A DNA stretch of 55,084 bases from a virus, in IMG/VR virus record IMGVR_UViG_3300037194_000008, positions 1-55,084 of that record, one strand, 5' to 3'. Numbering within the stretch: the stretch's first letter is position 1; the number at the start of each line of letters is the position of its first letter. This document shows, piece after piece, positions 17,694 to 25,236 of this stretch. The position numbers and the translations under genes are program-made. The notes beneath the pieces are model-generated. The model worked only from the letters and a program-made list of their open reading frames with translations. It ran no database searches and was not told the DNA's origin.

Positions 17694-17866
17694 GAGCAGG
17701 GAGGTGCCGGTTACCGCACACTCCCTGCTCTGGCTACCGATCTTCACGATGGGAGGTGATCCGTCATGTCCCGCCGGCCAAAGACCGGCAACCAAACGAC
17801 TCAGTCGTTTCAATCCCAGCCAGGCTAGAAGGCGTTGTATAGACCTTCCTGGCTGGGACTGTGACA
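17694..17866 (+). promoter_or_regulatory. Leader-like region with strong hairpins upstream of the early operon
   Basis: GAGCAGGGAG-GTGC (17694-17707) pairs with GCAC-A-CTCCCTGCTC (17716-17730). A 20-codon frame with an excellent ribosome site follows. Inside and after it lie the near-perfect palindrome AAACGACTCAGTCGTTT and a long stem, CCCAGCCAG...GAAGG against CCTTCCTGGCTGGG (ending about 17861). A translated short peptide overlapping mutually close stems resembles an attenuator or leader-peptide control region; this is inference. Confidence 0.4.
17766..17828 (+). CDS. Possible 20-aa leader peptide
   Basis: ATG 17766 is preceded by GGGAGGTGATCCGTC, among the best ribosome sites in the window, yet the frame closes after 20 codons at TAG 17828. 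The peptide is basic and Gln/Ser/Thr-rich. It ends inside the 5' arm of the long stem at 17814-17861. It may be a regulatory leader peptide; it could also be fortuitous. Confidence 0.3.
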   Translation: MSRRPKTGNQTTQSFQSQPG

Positions 17867-17906
17867 ACTGAATACCGCTCACACACCTACCTAGAAGGGA
17901 ACGCTG

Positions 17907-18008
17907 ATGCGTTACAACGAGCTGTACGACCTGGCACTGGACATCACCGCTGATCCGCGTGACGCACAGCTGCTGTTCGACACGATGGCAACGAACGAGG
18001 ACTGGTGA
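17907..18008 (+). CDS. 33-aa protein, unknown
   Basis: A short gene with AGAAGGGAACGCTG before ATG 17907. The stop at 18006-18008 is one base from the ATG of the next gene. It is acidic, Asp/Leu-rich and probably helical. Coupling to the membrane protein downstream is the main evidence that it is real. Function unknown. Confidence 0.6.
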   Translation: MRYNELYDLALDITADPRDAQLLFDTMATNEDW

Positions 18009-18009
18009 C

Positions 18010-18318
18010 ATGATCACCGTGGCCGAGGCGTGGCACATCTTCATCGGTGGAATGCTGGGTGGCTTCGTGCTCGGAGCTCTGCTCAGCATCGCCGTCTACC
18101 ACGGTGCGCTGGCCAAGGCCGAGCGCGCCTACGACGCAGTCGTTGACAAGTACAACGAGCTCGTCAAGACCATCGCCACACCTGCTGCATTGCTCTTCAA
18201 GTGCAACAGTTGTGACTTCATCACAGCTGAGCGTCGTGTAATCCACGACCATGCTGCAGTTCTCGGCCACCATGGGTGGTCACGAATGAAGCCAACTTCA
18301 ACCATCCAGGGAGGATGA
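18010..18318 (+). CDS. Single-pass membrane protein with CxxC (102 aa)
   Basis: Starts at ATG 18010, directly after the upstream stop. Residues about 10-30 form one clear membrane segment (IFIGGMLGGFVLGALL...), followed by an Ala/Lys/Glu helical stretch and a CNSC pair with later histidines (CNSCDF...HDHAAVLGHHGW), which reads like a small zinc-finger fold in the cytoplasm. I do not recognise the family. The start codon was chosen over an upstream in-frame option because of the tight junction with the previous gene. It belongs to a cassette of short early genes possibly acting on the host envelope. Confidence 0.7.
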   Translation: MITVAEAWHIFIGGMLGGFVLGALLSIAVYHGALAKAERAYDAVVDKYNELVKTIATPAALLFKCNSCDFITAERRVIHDHAAVLGHHGWSRMKPTSTIQGG

Positions 18319-18319
18319 C

Positions 18320-18745
18320 ATGGGTCTTCAGACTCTGCTCAATGATCACACCGCAGCCTGCCGTGAGCTCGGCAAGGTCGAGCTTCACTTCCAGCAGGGC
18401 CATGCCTCGCAGGATGAGCTCGAAGCAGCTCGCGCCGCGGCTCACAAGACGCAGGCCGCCATGATCTTGGCGGTCAACGCCAAGCCCGCACCTCTGCCGG
18501 CCGAAGACCAGCCTGCTGGTCACGAGCACGACTCCTCGTGCGGTCACACCGCCGAGAACACGGTCAGGGTTGGTTACATCCTGATCGAGTCGTTCATCGG
18601 CGAGGACAGCGGCAACGTCCTCCACATGGAGACGCACGATGGGAGTCACAATCCCATCCAGTTCGACCTCGCCATGATGATGATGACCGAGGCAGCTGGC
18701 ATGCTCCTCGTCGAGATGTTTGGTAGCGATGGACCCGAAGTCTGA
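18320..18745 (+). CDS. 141-aa hypothetical early protein
   Basis: ATG 18320 is preceded by CAGGGAGGATGAC and lies one base after the previous stop. The N-terminal ~60 residues look helical (Glu/Ala/Gln-rich), followed by a Pro-rich linker, a His/Cys patch (GHEHDSSCGH, about 67-76) that might bind metal, and a hydrophobic C-terminal region rich in Met. I do not recognise a family. The gene overlaps the start of the next one by 17 bases. Confidence 0.7.
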   Translation: MGLQTLLNDHTAACRELGKVELHFQQGHASQDELEAARAAAHKTQAAMILAVNAKPAPLPAEDQPAGHEHDSSCGHTAENTVRVGYILIESFIGEDSGNVLHMETHDGSHNPIQFDLAMMMMTEAAGMLLVEMFGSDGPEV

Positions 18746-18881
18746 GGTCGCCGTCGTCTCCATCCTCGTCGTGTTCGCAGCGATGTGGTTGCTGCTTCTC
18801 ATCGACTCCGGCCTACGCCGGATCGCAGCGAAGAAGCGACCACGTCACCGATCTTGGCGGTGGTACCACTACCGCTGGTAA
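18729..18881 (+). CDS. 50-aa single-pass membrane protein
   Basis: ATG 18729 overlaps the end of the preceding gene by 17 bases. Residues 7-27 are a strong hydrophobic segment ending in a Leu run, followed by a Lys/Arg-rich tail with Trp/Tyr, which predicts an N-out/C-in single-pass protein. Small early phage membrane proteins of this type often modify host envelope functions, but no function can be assigned. The following GC-rich hairpin marks the end of the cassette. Confidence 0.6.
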   Translation: MDPKSEVAVVSILVVFAAMWLLLLIDSGLRRIAAKKRPRHRSWRWYHYRW

Positions 18882-18884
18882 TAC

Positions 18885-18925
18885 CTGGCCGGCCCCGCTT
18901 GCTCATACCTTGCGGGGCTGGTCAG
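18885..18925 (+). terminator. Intercistronic GC-rich hairpin, no U-tail
   Basis: CTGGCCGGCCCCGC (18885-18898) pairs with GCGGGGCTGGTCAG (18912-18925), fully paired when two G-U pairs are allowed. No T-run follows. The wobble pairs form only in the plus-strand RNA, so it probably acts in that transcript as a weak terminator, processing or stability element. Confidence 0.55.
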
Positions 18926-18952
18926 CTCCAACCTCACACACAAGGAGTTGTC

Positions 18953-19390
18953 ATGGGCACACCTGCCCTCGTGCTGCTGATCATCACCGTGCTGCTCATC
19001 CTGGCTGCACTGTTCAGCATCAAGAAGTCCGACGAAGCGGGCATGCCCGTCGCCGGCGCACTCGCATTCGGTGCACTGTTCACGTTGGTCCTGACCTGCA
19101 TCGCAGGCTGGCTCACCTTCGCTCCCGAGTACCGCCTGTACAAGGCGAACATCGAGAAGCGGATCATCGTGACGCAGGCCATCGCCGAAGCGGACGCCGA
19201 CAAGGAGTACGCCCGCGGCGAGATCGAACGTGCCAAGGGCACAGCCTCGGCCAACAAGATCGTGGCCGGCTCGATCACCGAGCAGTACCTCAGGTACCTC
19301 TTCGTCAACAACCTCAAGCTGACCAAGAACCAGATCGTGTACATCCCGACCGAAGCCGGGTTGCCGATCCTCGAGGCAGGCAAGAGGTAA
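18953..19390 (+). CDS. Membrane protein resembling a shortened band-7/SPFH protein
   Basis: The start at ATG 18953 follows CAAGGAGTTGTC; upstream in-frame codons run through the hairpin and are unlikely. The 145-residue protein has two membrane segments (about 5-22 and 32-55), then a charged Ala/Glu/Lys helix (AEADADKEYARGEIERAKG) typical of the helical part of SPFH/band-7 proteins, and a conserved-looking end (LRYLFVNNLKLTKNQIVYIP). The actual SPFH domain is missing. Band-7-like proteins are common in actinophages and are thought to act at the host membrane; assignment is tentative. Confidence 0.55.
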   Translation: MGTPALVLLIITVLLILAALFSIKKSDEAGMPVAGALAFGALFTLVLTCIAGWLTFAPEYRLYKANIEKRIIVTQAIAEADADKEYARGEIERAKGTASANKIVAGSITEQYLRYLFVNNLKLTKNQIVYIPTEAGLPILEAGKR

Positions 19391-19551
19391 CGACCTCACG
19401 AACTCAGCCATCGTGGAAGCTGGCACCATCGACTCCACATCAGCGGCTTAGAGCCCACTGAGTCGAGCGCAACAGACTGCCACAGGCTGATGCTGTAACC
19501 CACAACTGAATAACAATCGAATACCGAACACTCATCTCTGAAGGGAGAACC

Positions 19552-19800
19552 ATGGCCAAGGACCAGAAGTCCGAGAAGCCCAAGCGCACGGTCGCCACTC
19601 CGGCCGAGCGAGTTGCCAAGCTCGAGGCCGAGCTGGCTGCAGCGCGTGAGCGCGTGCACGCCAAGGACAACAAGCTCATCGCCGTCCTGTCCGAGCGCAT
19701 GGACAAGCGAGCCCTCAAGATCGAGGACCTCGCATCGAAGCAGGCCGAGGATCAGGTGGCGCTCGACGCCGCCCGTGCTCGCGTCGGCGCCGAGTCCTGA
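19552..19800 (+). CDS. 82-aa coiled-coil protein
   Basis: ATG 19552 with GAAGGGAGAACC upstream. Nearly all of the protein after a Lys-rich N-terminus is a predicted helix with heptad-like Leu/Ala/Val spacing and alternating charges, so it likely dimerises as a coiled coil. Its TGA shares bases with the ATG of the nucleotidyltransferase gene, so the two are translationally coupled and may work together. Function unknown. Confidence 0.7.
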   Translation: MAKDQKSEKPKRTVATPAERVAKLEAELAAARERVHAKDNKLIAVLSERMDKRALKIEDLASKQAEDQVALDAARARVGAES

Positions 19801-20585
19801 TGACTGCGTCAGCGATCATCGCTGACGTACTCTCCGACCTCAAGGGAGACCGGCTGTACCTGGCCGGCTCCCTTGTGGCGGAGGAGACGTACGGTCTCAG
19901 CGATGCACACTCCGACGTGGATCTGTTCTGTCCGTCGAACAACCGCATGCTCTACACAATCGCCAAGCTCGAAGCGAAGGGCTACACCTTCGCCGACCGC
20001 TTCGATCGTGTGATCAGCAGGTGGCTGGACTACGACGACATGACCCGCAAGTGGCACACCAATAGCATGAAGATGCTGTCCCCCCATGGTGTTGAAGTCA
20101 ACCTTGTCTTCAAGAAGGTTGACGGCAACGCCACACGTAGCTTGAGCCAGGTGCTGGAGTCGTTCGACTTCGGACTCCTGGCCACGGGCTACGAGGTGGC
20201 CACCGGCGAGAAGCATGATCTGCGTCCGTACCTGTTCCCAGGTATGGATCTCAAGGGTCCGTTGCCCATGCTCCCGAACAAGCGGGACAACTGGCGCAAC
20301 GGATTCGTCAGCCAGTACAACGGGCTGCGTGAAGCCGGTCGATACGCCAAGTACTACGGCTACGGCTACGACATGTCGTTGGTCAAAGAAGATCTGGTCA
20401 CTGGGTACTGGGCAGCCAGCACCTACCTGGCCAGCACCTTCGACGAGGAGAAGAAGACGATGGCTCGGATCTACGAGGTCATCGCCGATCACATCTCCTT
20501 CGACAACATCGACCATCTCATCGAGGCGTACAAGGAGCTCGACTTCAAGGACGATCTCGATCGAATCATGGAGGCACTCGAATGA
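19800..20585 (+). CDS. Nucleotidyltransferase-fold protein
   Basis: A 261-residue protein with the polymerase-beta-type nucleotidyltransferase signature: a helix then AGSLVAEETYG with G23-S24, then D39-V-D41 as the metal-binding DxD, and a later strand with E95-V-N97 (HGVEVNLVF) where a third acidic residue is expected. Such enzymes move a nucleoside monophosphate to a protein, RNA or small molecule. Phage examples are widespread in actinophages, with unknown targets. It starts in an ATGA overlap with the coiled-coil gene and overlaps the next gene by four bases. The target could be a host protein, tRNA or antibiotic-like molecule; nothing here decides. Confidence 0.7.
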   Translation: MTASAIIADVLSDLKGDRLYLAGSLVAEETYGLSDAHSDVDLFCPSNNRMLYTIAKLEAKGYTFADRFDRVISRWLDYDDMTRKWHTNSMKMLSPHGVEVNLVFKKVDGNATRSLSQVLESFDFGLLATGYEVATGEKHDLRPYLFPGMDLKGPLPMLPNKRDNWRNGFVSQYNGLREAGRYAKYYGYGYDMSLVKEDLVTGYWAASTYLASTFDEEKKTMARIYEVIADHISFDNIDHLIEAYKELDFKDDLDRIMEALE

Positions 20586-20719
20586 ACCCGCTTCATGAGG
20601 CACGCCTGGAATACCAGGCTGCTCTGAAGAGAGCGAAGATCCCTGAAGATACCCGGCGTTACCTCAACGACCGGATCGCTCAGAGGTTGAGCTCCCGCCA
20701 GAAGAGGCAAGCCCGATGA
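20582..20719 (+). CDS. 45-aa basic protein, unknown
   Basis: ATG 20582 overlaps the stop of the nucleotidyltransferase gene (ATGA). It is rich in Arg/Lys and predicted helical, and ends in a basic cluster (RQKRQAR). Overlaps with both neighbours make it likely to be translated. It may bind nucleic acid. Confidence 0.6.
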   Translation: MNPLHEARLEYQAALKRAKIPEDTRRYLNDRIAQRLSSRQKRQAR

Positions 20720-20871
20720 GGGAGTTCGCCCTGGTTTACATCGTGGGCGCGCTCATCTTCACAGTCGTCCAGTCCTTGGTGACAGGCAAGCCTGATGTCT
20801 CCGAGTACACCTGGTTCTGGCTGGCTTTCGGCGCAGCCCTCGCACTTGTGCGAGTAGGTGATCGACGATGA
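20716..20871 (+). CDS. 51-aa two-pass membrane protein
   Basis: ATG 20716 and stop 20871 overlap both neighbours by four bases. It has two hydrophobic segments, about residues 4-21 and 32-46, separated by a short polar turn, so it is a small hairpin membrane protein. Function unknown. A holin would be expected in the late arm, so an early role at the host membrane is more likely. Confidence 0.6.
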   Translation: MREFALVYIVGALIFTVVQSLVTGKPDVSEYTWFWLAFGAALALVRVGDRR

Positions 20872-21260
20872 CCCAGTACCACGAGTTCAAGAAACGGGTG
20901 CCGATCTTCGACACCCTGCCGAAGGCACAGCAACTCACGGTCGAGGACATCTACGCCTATTACGACCAGTTTCCGAACAATCCACGGGAGCGCCTGGCTG
21001 CTGACATTCAGCCACTCATCGCTCGGCTCACCGCCGGCGGTGGATGCAAGGTCGCAACCAAGTGGCCTCGGTTCTGGAACACCCGCAAGGGTGCCACTCC
21101 GAAGTACGGGCGATGCCGCATGCTCGTCATCCCTGGCGAGGATGTGTGCGAACTGCATGGTGGGTCGGATGCTGCTGCCTTCAAGAAGGAGCAGGCCCGA
21201 CTCAACCGCATCGCTCGTCTCAAGCGTGAGCTCGCTGAGCTCGAAGCAGAGGAGCCGTGA
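20868..21260 (+). CDS. 130-aa protein with CxnCxxHGG motif
   Basis: ATG 20868 overlaps the upstream stop. Residues about 55-100 contain a cysteine at G-G-G-C, then a C...C..HGG arrangement (CRMLVIPGEDVCELHGG), the short zinc-knuckle pattern seen in many actinophage small proteins. The last 30 residues are a charged helix. The family is widespread in phages without a known function. It probably binds metal and possibly nucleic acid. Confidence 0.65.
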   Translation: MTQYHEFKKRVPIFDTLPKAQQLTVEDIYAYYDQFPNNPRERLAADIQPLIARLTAGGGCKVATKWPRFWNTRKGATPKYGRCRMLVIPGEDVCELHGGSDAAAFKKEQARLNRIARLKRELAELEAEEP

Positions 21261-21451
21261 TGGCAGACGTCAACGAATCCATCCGTGTCACTCGTCCAAG
21301 CACAGGTCACCACATCGTCACGGTCACCGTGCGACAAGGTGTTGCCTCCTCGTCCTACAGCTACAAGACCACACAGTCTGGGCTGAAGGACGGGACGGCA
21401 CTGTGCCGGCGAGAGGCCCTGAAGAACCTGAAGTTGGTGACAGAAGCATGA
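21260..21451 (+). CDS. 63-aa hypothetical protein
   Basis: I chose ATG 21260, which overlaps the upstream TGA; a GTG at 21257 is the alternative. Beta-strand-like sequence with Ser/Thr/Val alternation. It resembles no family I know. Stop overlaps the next start. Confidence 0.6.
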   Translation: MADVNESIRVTRPSTGHHIVTVTVRQGVASSSYSYKTTQSGLKDGTALCRREALKNLKLVTEA

Positions 21452-21633
21452 CCCAGGTCAAGCACGTCAAGTCCGCTGTCCTCGTCGACGATGAGGACAG
21501 CGTGGTCACCGAGATCCCGCTTGGGGTCGACGTGCCCGAGGGCAAGACGCTCAACATCAGCTGGACCTTCCTGCCACTCACGAGTGAGCAGCTCAAGTCC
21601 ATCGCGCAACAGACGGAGGTGGATGATCTGTGA
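21448..21633 (+). CDS. 61-aa hypothetical protein
   Basis: ATG 21448 sits in an ATGA overlap with the previous gene. Predicted beta strands then an acidic C-terminus. Part of a run of four tiny coupled genes (21260-21967) that probably form one functional cassette. Confidence 0.6.
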   Translation: MTQVKHVKSAVLVDDEDSVVTEIPLGVDVPEGKTLNISWTFLPLTSEQLKSIAQQTEVDDL

Positions 21634-21770
21634 TCCTCGACCTCCGCATCGTGCTGTCTCAAGGGCAGGTCGGTCTTCTGATCGACGCACTCGACGAGAT
21701 CATCACGATCACCACCGAGCCAGGCATCGAACTCGATGTCACCCTGGCTGAGGTCAAGGTGATCGAGTGA
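21630..21770 (+). CDS. 46-aa hypothetical protein
   Basis: GTG 21630 overlaps the upstream TGA; the stop at 21770 overlaps the next ATG. Alternating hydrophobic pattern compatible with a small beta-alpha-beta unit. No family recognised. Confidence 0.55.
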   Translation: MILDLRIVLSQGQVGLLIDALDEIITITTEPGIELDVTLAEVKVIE

Positions 21771-21967
21771 TGGAGGAATCGAACACCTGTCCTGATTGCA
21801 AGACAGAGCTCGATGGCGTCCGCTGTCCTGAGTGCGGCTGGCAGAATTTGTCGGCCGTCGAAGATAGGATGGTGGCACGAGCCTCGGTCCCCAACCTGGC
21901 CGCTCTTTACCGGCAAGGCAGGGACCAGGGGAAGATCAAGCCCACACCCAACTACGGCCAACTCTGA
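21770..21967 (+). CDS. 65-aa zinc-ribbon protein
   Basis: Starts in a TGATG overlap. CPDC (about 7-10) and CPEC (about 19-22) make a compact zinc ribbon, followed by a helical C-terminus. Zinc-ribbon microproteins often contact RNA polymerase or nucleic acid. Role unknown. Confidence 0.65.
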   Translation: MEESNTCPDCKTELDGVRCPECGWQNLSAVEDRMVARASVPNLAALYRQGRDQGKIKPTPNYGQL

Positions 21968-21997
21968 CCGTAGGTCCAACACAAGAAGGGAGATGCA

Positions 21998-22417
21998 ATG
22001 CCGAAGAGCAGCGCATCATTCACGCTGACCGATCTGGTCGGTGACCGCACCCTCGTCGAGGGGACGGACGCTCGTGGCAACACGGGCAGCACGGTCGTGT
22101 CGAACAAGGAGTGGCGCGAGATCGCCGGCACCTCCGAGTACAACAAGGCGACCGAGGCATTCGACGCGGCTGTCGACGAGTTCTTCAAGCCGCTGGTCGA
22201 AGCGGCCGAGGCGCTCGAACACTCCGTGGTCGCGCCGCCGTCGGACGCCGCAGCCTACGTCGTCCTCGAAGAGGGCGTCGAGGGTGTCGCAGCCAAGGAC
22301 CCGGTGATCGTCAAGCTGTCGCGCGACAGCGTGATCCTGCGCCTGATCGAGGAAGGCGGCAAGTCCGCTGATCGTCTGGCCTGGATCAACGACGAGCTCG
22401 AAGTCCTGGCGGCCTGA
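21998..22417 (+). CDS. 139-aa hypothetical early protein
   Basis: Own ribosome site (AAGAAGGGAGATGCA) before ATG 21998. Acidic, mostly helical in the middle (about 45-80), with a second mixed region. No motif recognised. It is the last gene before a very stable hairpin, so it may end the first early transcript. Confidence 0.7.
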   Translation: MPKSSASFTLTDLVGDRTLVEGTDARGNTGSTVVSNKEWREIAGTSEYNKATEAFDAAVDEFFKPLVEAAEALEHSVVAPPSDAAAYVVLEEGVEGVAAKDPVIVKLSRDSVILRLIEEGGKSADRLAWINDELEVLAA

Positions 22418-22425
22418 CGCAAGAA

Positions 22426-22461
22426 GAGGCCCGGTCACCTGACTCCAAGTGACCGGGCCTC
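22426..22461 (+). terminator. Strong hairpin between early cassettes
   Basis: GAGGCCCGGTCAC (22426-22438) pairs perfectly with GTGACCGGGCCTC (22449-22461), with outer GACGC/GCGTC complementarity as well. No U-tail. Likely a terminator of weak class or an RNA processing or stability site between 22417 and the ATPase gene at 22516. Confidence 0.6.
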
Positions 22462-22515
22462 TCGCGTCTGGAAGGGAGTCAGACGCCGCCTCACACACAG
22501 GAAGGGTAACACGCC

Positions 22516-23490
22516 GTGCTCGAGAAACTTCTCAAGCTCTACACAATGGCCATGGCTTACGACGTGCGTAGCCCTGTGCCTCACCTGTTCGGACCACCTG
22601 GATGTGGCAAGTCCACCGTGGCAGAAGAGCTCGCCGAGTTGGTCGGCAAGAAGCTGCACATCGTGAACGTCTCCCGGCTCTCGCCGTTGGAGATCGAAGG
22701 TGTGCAGATGCCATACACCGACGAGTTCGACAAGCAGAAGCTGGTGCTCCTGCTCGCCACCCTCTGGAACCAGCTCGAAGAAGGAGACATCATCCTCTGG
22801 GATGAGTTCCTCCGTGGGTTCCCCGAGGTGTACAACGCACTGCTCGACATCTTCACCTCTCGTGAGGTGGCTGGGCACAAGCTGCCCAACGTCTTCATGC
22901 TGGCCGCCAGCAACAGCACCGTGTCATACGACAAGGCGCTCGAAGACAGGCTGCTCCATCTGCCCGTGCCCGATCCTCGCAACAGCAGGATCAGGCAGAA
23001 GCAACTGGGTCAGCTGATCGTCGATGCTCTTGGCCTGATGCCGAACATGGCAGACAGCGCCGAGATGCAGGCGTTGCTCATCGCACACGTCATGCCCATG
23101 TACGACGTGCTCGATGAACTCAAGGGCAAGGGCAACTCGTCCAGCTCGAAGGGTGTCAGCGTTCGCAACATCATCGGCCAGTCGAAGCTTCGAGAGATCA
23201 AGCTTCGTGAGCTGAAGGAACTGCTGGTTGCCAACAACAACCTCGCCGTTGAGAAGTTCAAGGCACAGTATGTGTTCTTGCCCAACGGCAGAGATGTGCC
23301 CGAGGAGTACGAAGCTCAGGCCATCAAGCTTGCAGCCGAGGCGGACCAGCTCCGCGCCGACGGCAAGTTGTCCGAGATCCATGAACTCAACTTGGATCTC
23401 AACCTCCAGCTCATCGAGTTGGAGGCCGTTCGCAAGGAGAAGGGAGACGATGAGGATGACGATGTCTTCGTCGAGCCTGACCCATTCTGA
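22516..23490 (+). CDS. MoxR-type AAA+ ATPase
   Basis: A 324-residue ATPase starting at GTG 22516 (GGAAGGGTAAC upstream). The Walker A GPPGCGKST is at 26-34, Walker B IILWDE ends at D96-E97, a sensor-1 Asn lies at about 133 (LAASNST), and an Arg in the EDR triad follows. The region after about 200 is charged and helical and ends in an acidic tail. MoxR ATPases act as chaperone-like remodellers together with a von Willebrand factor A protein, and here the VWA gene follows with a 41-base overlap. In a phage, this pair could remodel a host complex or assist replication or virion assembly; the target is unknown. Confidence 0.85.
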   Translation: MLEKLLKLYTMAMAYDVRSPVPHLFGPPGCGKSTVAEELAELVGKKLHIVNVSRLSPLEIEGVQMPYTDEFDKQKLVLLLATLWNQLEEGDIILWDEFLRGFPEVYNALLDIFTSREVAGHKLPNVFMLAASNSTVSYDKALEDRLLHLPVPDPRNSRIRQKQLGQLIVDALGLMPNMADSAEMQALLIAHVMPMYDVLDELKGKGNSSSSKGVSVRNIIGQSKLREIKLRELKELLVANNNLAVEKFKAQYVFLPNGRDVPEEYEAQAIKLAAEADQLRADGKLSEIHELNLDLNLQLIELEAVRKEKGDDEDDDVFVEPDPF

Positions 23491-24424
23491 CCTGCGTTCC
23501 TCGCTGGATCTCATCGAGATCAAGCCGGGCGTGCGGTTCAGCAAGAAGGTCCTTCAGGATCTTCTGCCAGATGCGGAGACCGCACTGTTCTTCGGCAAGG
23601 TGTACGAGCTGGACTACTCCCAGCTCAGCAACCTGCTGGCTTCGGTGCTTCGATCCAACCTGGTCGACGTGTTGTTCCATGGCTCACACAGCACGGAGCT
23701 TCAGCACTACATCGTGGATGACCTGGATCTTCCGACCCACGTCAATCCCGGTGACATCTCCTTCGGTGACAAGGTCGAACCCAAGGGTGAGATCCTGCCG
23801 CAGATGTGGGAGCAGCTCGAAGTGGAAGTCGCTCAGTCCATCAAGGACGTGGCGGCCAAGCTCGAGAGCGTGGTCGGACTCCTGCCTGGCAAGCAGGGCA
23901 AGATGATCTTCTCGACGATGTTCAAGATGAACAAGCGTCGGCCGACCATAGGGGACTACCGGGCCAAGATCCATCACGATCCGGTGAAGGAGAACCTCCT
24001 GATCCTGGACGTGAGCGGGTCCATGTCCGAGCCCACGATCCGCGCCCTCATTGAGGACGTCGTGGCCCTGTCATACAAGGCCAACGCTCACATGGCCATC
24101 GTCTCGAACCGTGCGTTCCATTGGATCCCCGGTTCGTACTCAGTCGATGACGTGTTGCGTGAAGCCGAGTTCGGCGGCACGCAGTACGAGCAGCTGGTTC
24201 CGCTCCTCGAGCGGGACTGGGGCACGGTCATCACCATCGCAGATTACGACTCGTCGCAGTCTGCGAAGGATGCCATCGCGCGCAAGTGCGGCGGCTCCGT
24301 CGACACCGTGCTGGACATCAGCCTGGTCAACCAGCCCTCATTCCTTGCGGAGTGCGTGGGTCAGTTGGCCAGCGAGGTCCGGCCTCTGCTCATCGCTGGC
24401 GGCTACGGCGTCATGCGGTACTGA
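23450..24424 (+). CDS. VWA-domain protein, partner of the MoxR ATPase
   Basis: I place the start at ATG 23450, after GGAGAAGGGAGACG and inside the end of the ATPase gene, giving 324 residues. The C-terminal half is a von Willebrand factor A domain with the metal-ion-dependent adhesion site D187-V-S189-G-S191 in a strand ending LLILDVSGSM. The N-terminal ~180 residues are helical with no clear family, as is usual for MoxR-associated VWA proteins. By analogy with MoxR-VWA (RavA-ViaA, NorQ-NorD) systems, the ATPase acts on substrates bound through this adaptor. Confidence 0.85.
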   Translation: MRMTMSSSSLTHSDLRSSLDLIEIKPGVRFSKKVLQDLLPDAETALFFGKVYELDYSQLSNLLASVLRSNLVDVLFHGSHSTELQHYIVDDLDLPTHVNPGDISFGDKVEPKGEILPQMWEQLEVEVAQSIKDVAAKLESVVGLLPGKQGKMIFSTMFKMNKRRPTIGDYRAKIHHDPVKENLLILDVSGSMSEPTIRALIEDVVALSYKANAHMAIVSNRAFHWIPGSYSVDDVLREAEFGGTQYEQLVPLLERDWGTVITIADYDSSQSAKDAIARKCGGSVDTVLDISLVNQPSFLAECVGQLASEVRPLLIAGGYGVMRY

Positions 24425-24427
24425 GAC

Positions 24428-24473
24428 GTGGTGGTGCCGGTGTCCTGTGGGGAAGCAGGCCCGGCACCATCAC
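24428..24473 (+). terminator. Intercistronic hairpin followed by an A/T tract
   Basis: GTGGTGGTGCCGG (24428-24440) pairs with CCGGCACCATCAC (24461-24473), one G-U pair, with a secondary CCTG/CAGG stem in the loop. Twenty-two bases later is the palindrome GGAAAAAATTTTCC (24496-24509). The gap to the next gene also holds its ribosome site (GAGGAGG). Confidence 0.6.
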
Positions 24474-24554
24474 CCCCAATCCAATTGGTGAACCAGGAAA
24501 AAATTTTCCGCACTCACCAGTACCTCACAACCATCGAGATGAAGAGGAGGAAGC

Positions 24555-25226
24555 ATGGCTTCCAACCCGAAGAACGTGACCATCTACGGACGCTTGTCGT
24601 TCCCGGTGTTCACGGCGAAAGAGGCGTACGACAAGAGCCAAGGCTCCCAGTACCCGGCCAAGGAGATCTCCGAGGCGAAGCCCAACTTCATGCTGCTCGT
24701 CGAGCAGCCGCAGTTGGACAAGCTGCAGGCGCACATCCTCAACGAGTTCTTCCCGTACTGCCTTCAGCAGTCGAAGGACGGCGAGAAGAGCGACGTGCTG
24801 TCGGCGACGGAGATCAAGGACCTGACCAAGCAGGTCAAGGGTCCCGACTACGACGGTGTGTACAACACGCCGTTGAAGAACGTGCACGAGAAGTCAGCTG
24901 CGCTGGCTCCCGAGTGCGTCGCCGCGGTCAAGGTGCTCGGCACTGCCGGCACGGACATCGAGCTCAAAGCCATCGTCAATGGCGAGGACGAGCTCGTGGT
25001 TCCCGACCCGGATCTCCTGTCGTGGCCGGTCATCAAGCCGATCAGCGCAACGGTGCACTCGATGTACCCCGGCGCACTGGTCGCGGTGACCCTCAACCTG
25101 TACGCCTACCACAACGGCAAGTTGCCCGGCTTCAGCGCCGGCGCCAACGTCGCTGTGTTCAAGGCGAACGCAGATCGGTTCGGCGGTGGCGTTGCCATCG
25201 ACGAGTCGGAGATCTTCCTGGACTAG
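24555..25226 (+). CDS. Single-stranded DNA-binding protein (DUF2815-like)
   Basis: A 223-residue protein with AAGAGGAGGAAGC upstream. It has OB-fold-like strands, an N-terminal NVTIYGRLSFPVF segment, and near the C-terminus YPGALVAVTLNLYAYHN...GF...NADRFGGG, close to the pattern of the DUF2815 family of phage ssDNA-binding proteins. Gene order supports this: DUF2815-like protein, DUF2800/Cas4-like nuclease, then DNA polymerase A is a recurring phage replication arrangement. It should coat single strands at the replication fork. Assignment is by family resemblance and context. Confidence 0.65.
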   Translation: MASNPKNVTIYGRLSFPVFTAKEAYDKSQGSQYPAKEISEAKPNFMLLVEQPQLDKLQAHILNEFFPYCLQQSKDGEKSDVLSATEIKDLTKQVKGPDYDGVYNTPLKNVHEKSAALAPECVAAVKVLGTAGTDIELKAIVNGEDELVVPDPDLLSWPVIKPISATVHSMYPGALVAVTLNLYAYHNGKLPGFSAGANVAVFKANADRFGGGVAIDESEIFLD

Positions 25227-25236
25227 GCCAGGTAGG

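Noticed and set aside
17635-17871. Two overlapping frames of 78 and 65 codons
   Set aside because: No ribosome site, rich in Arg/Pro/Ser, and they run through stem-loops. The short frame with a strong ribosome site at 17766 is in a different register.
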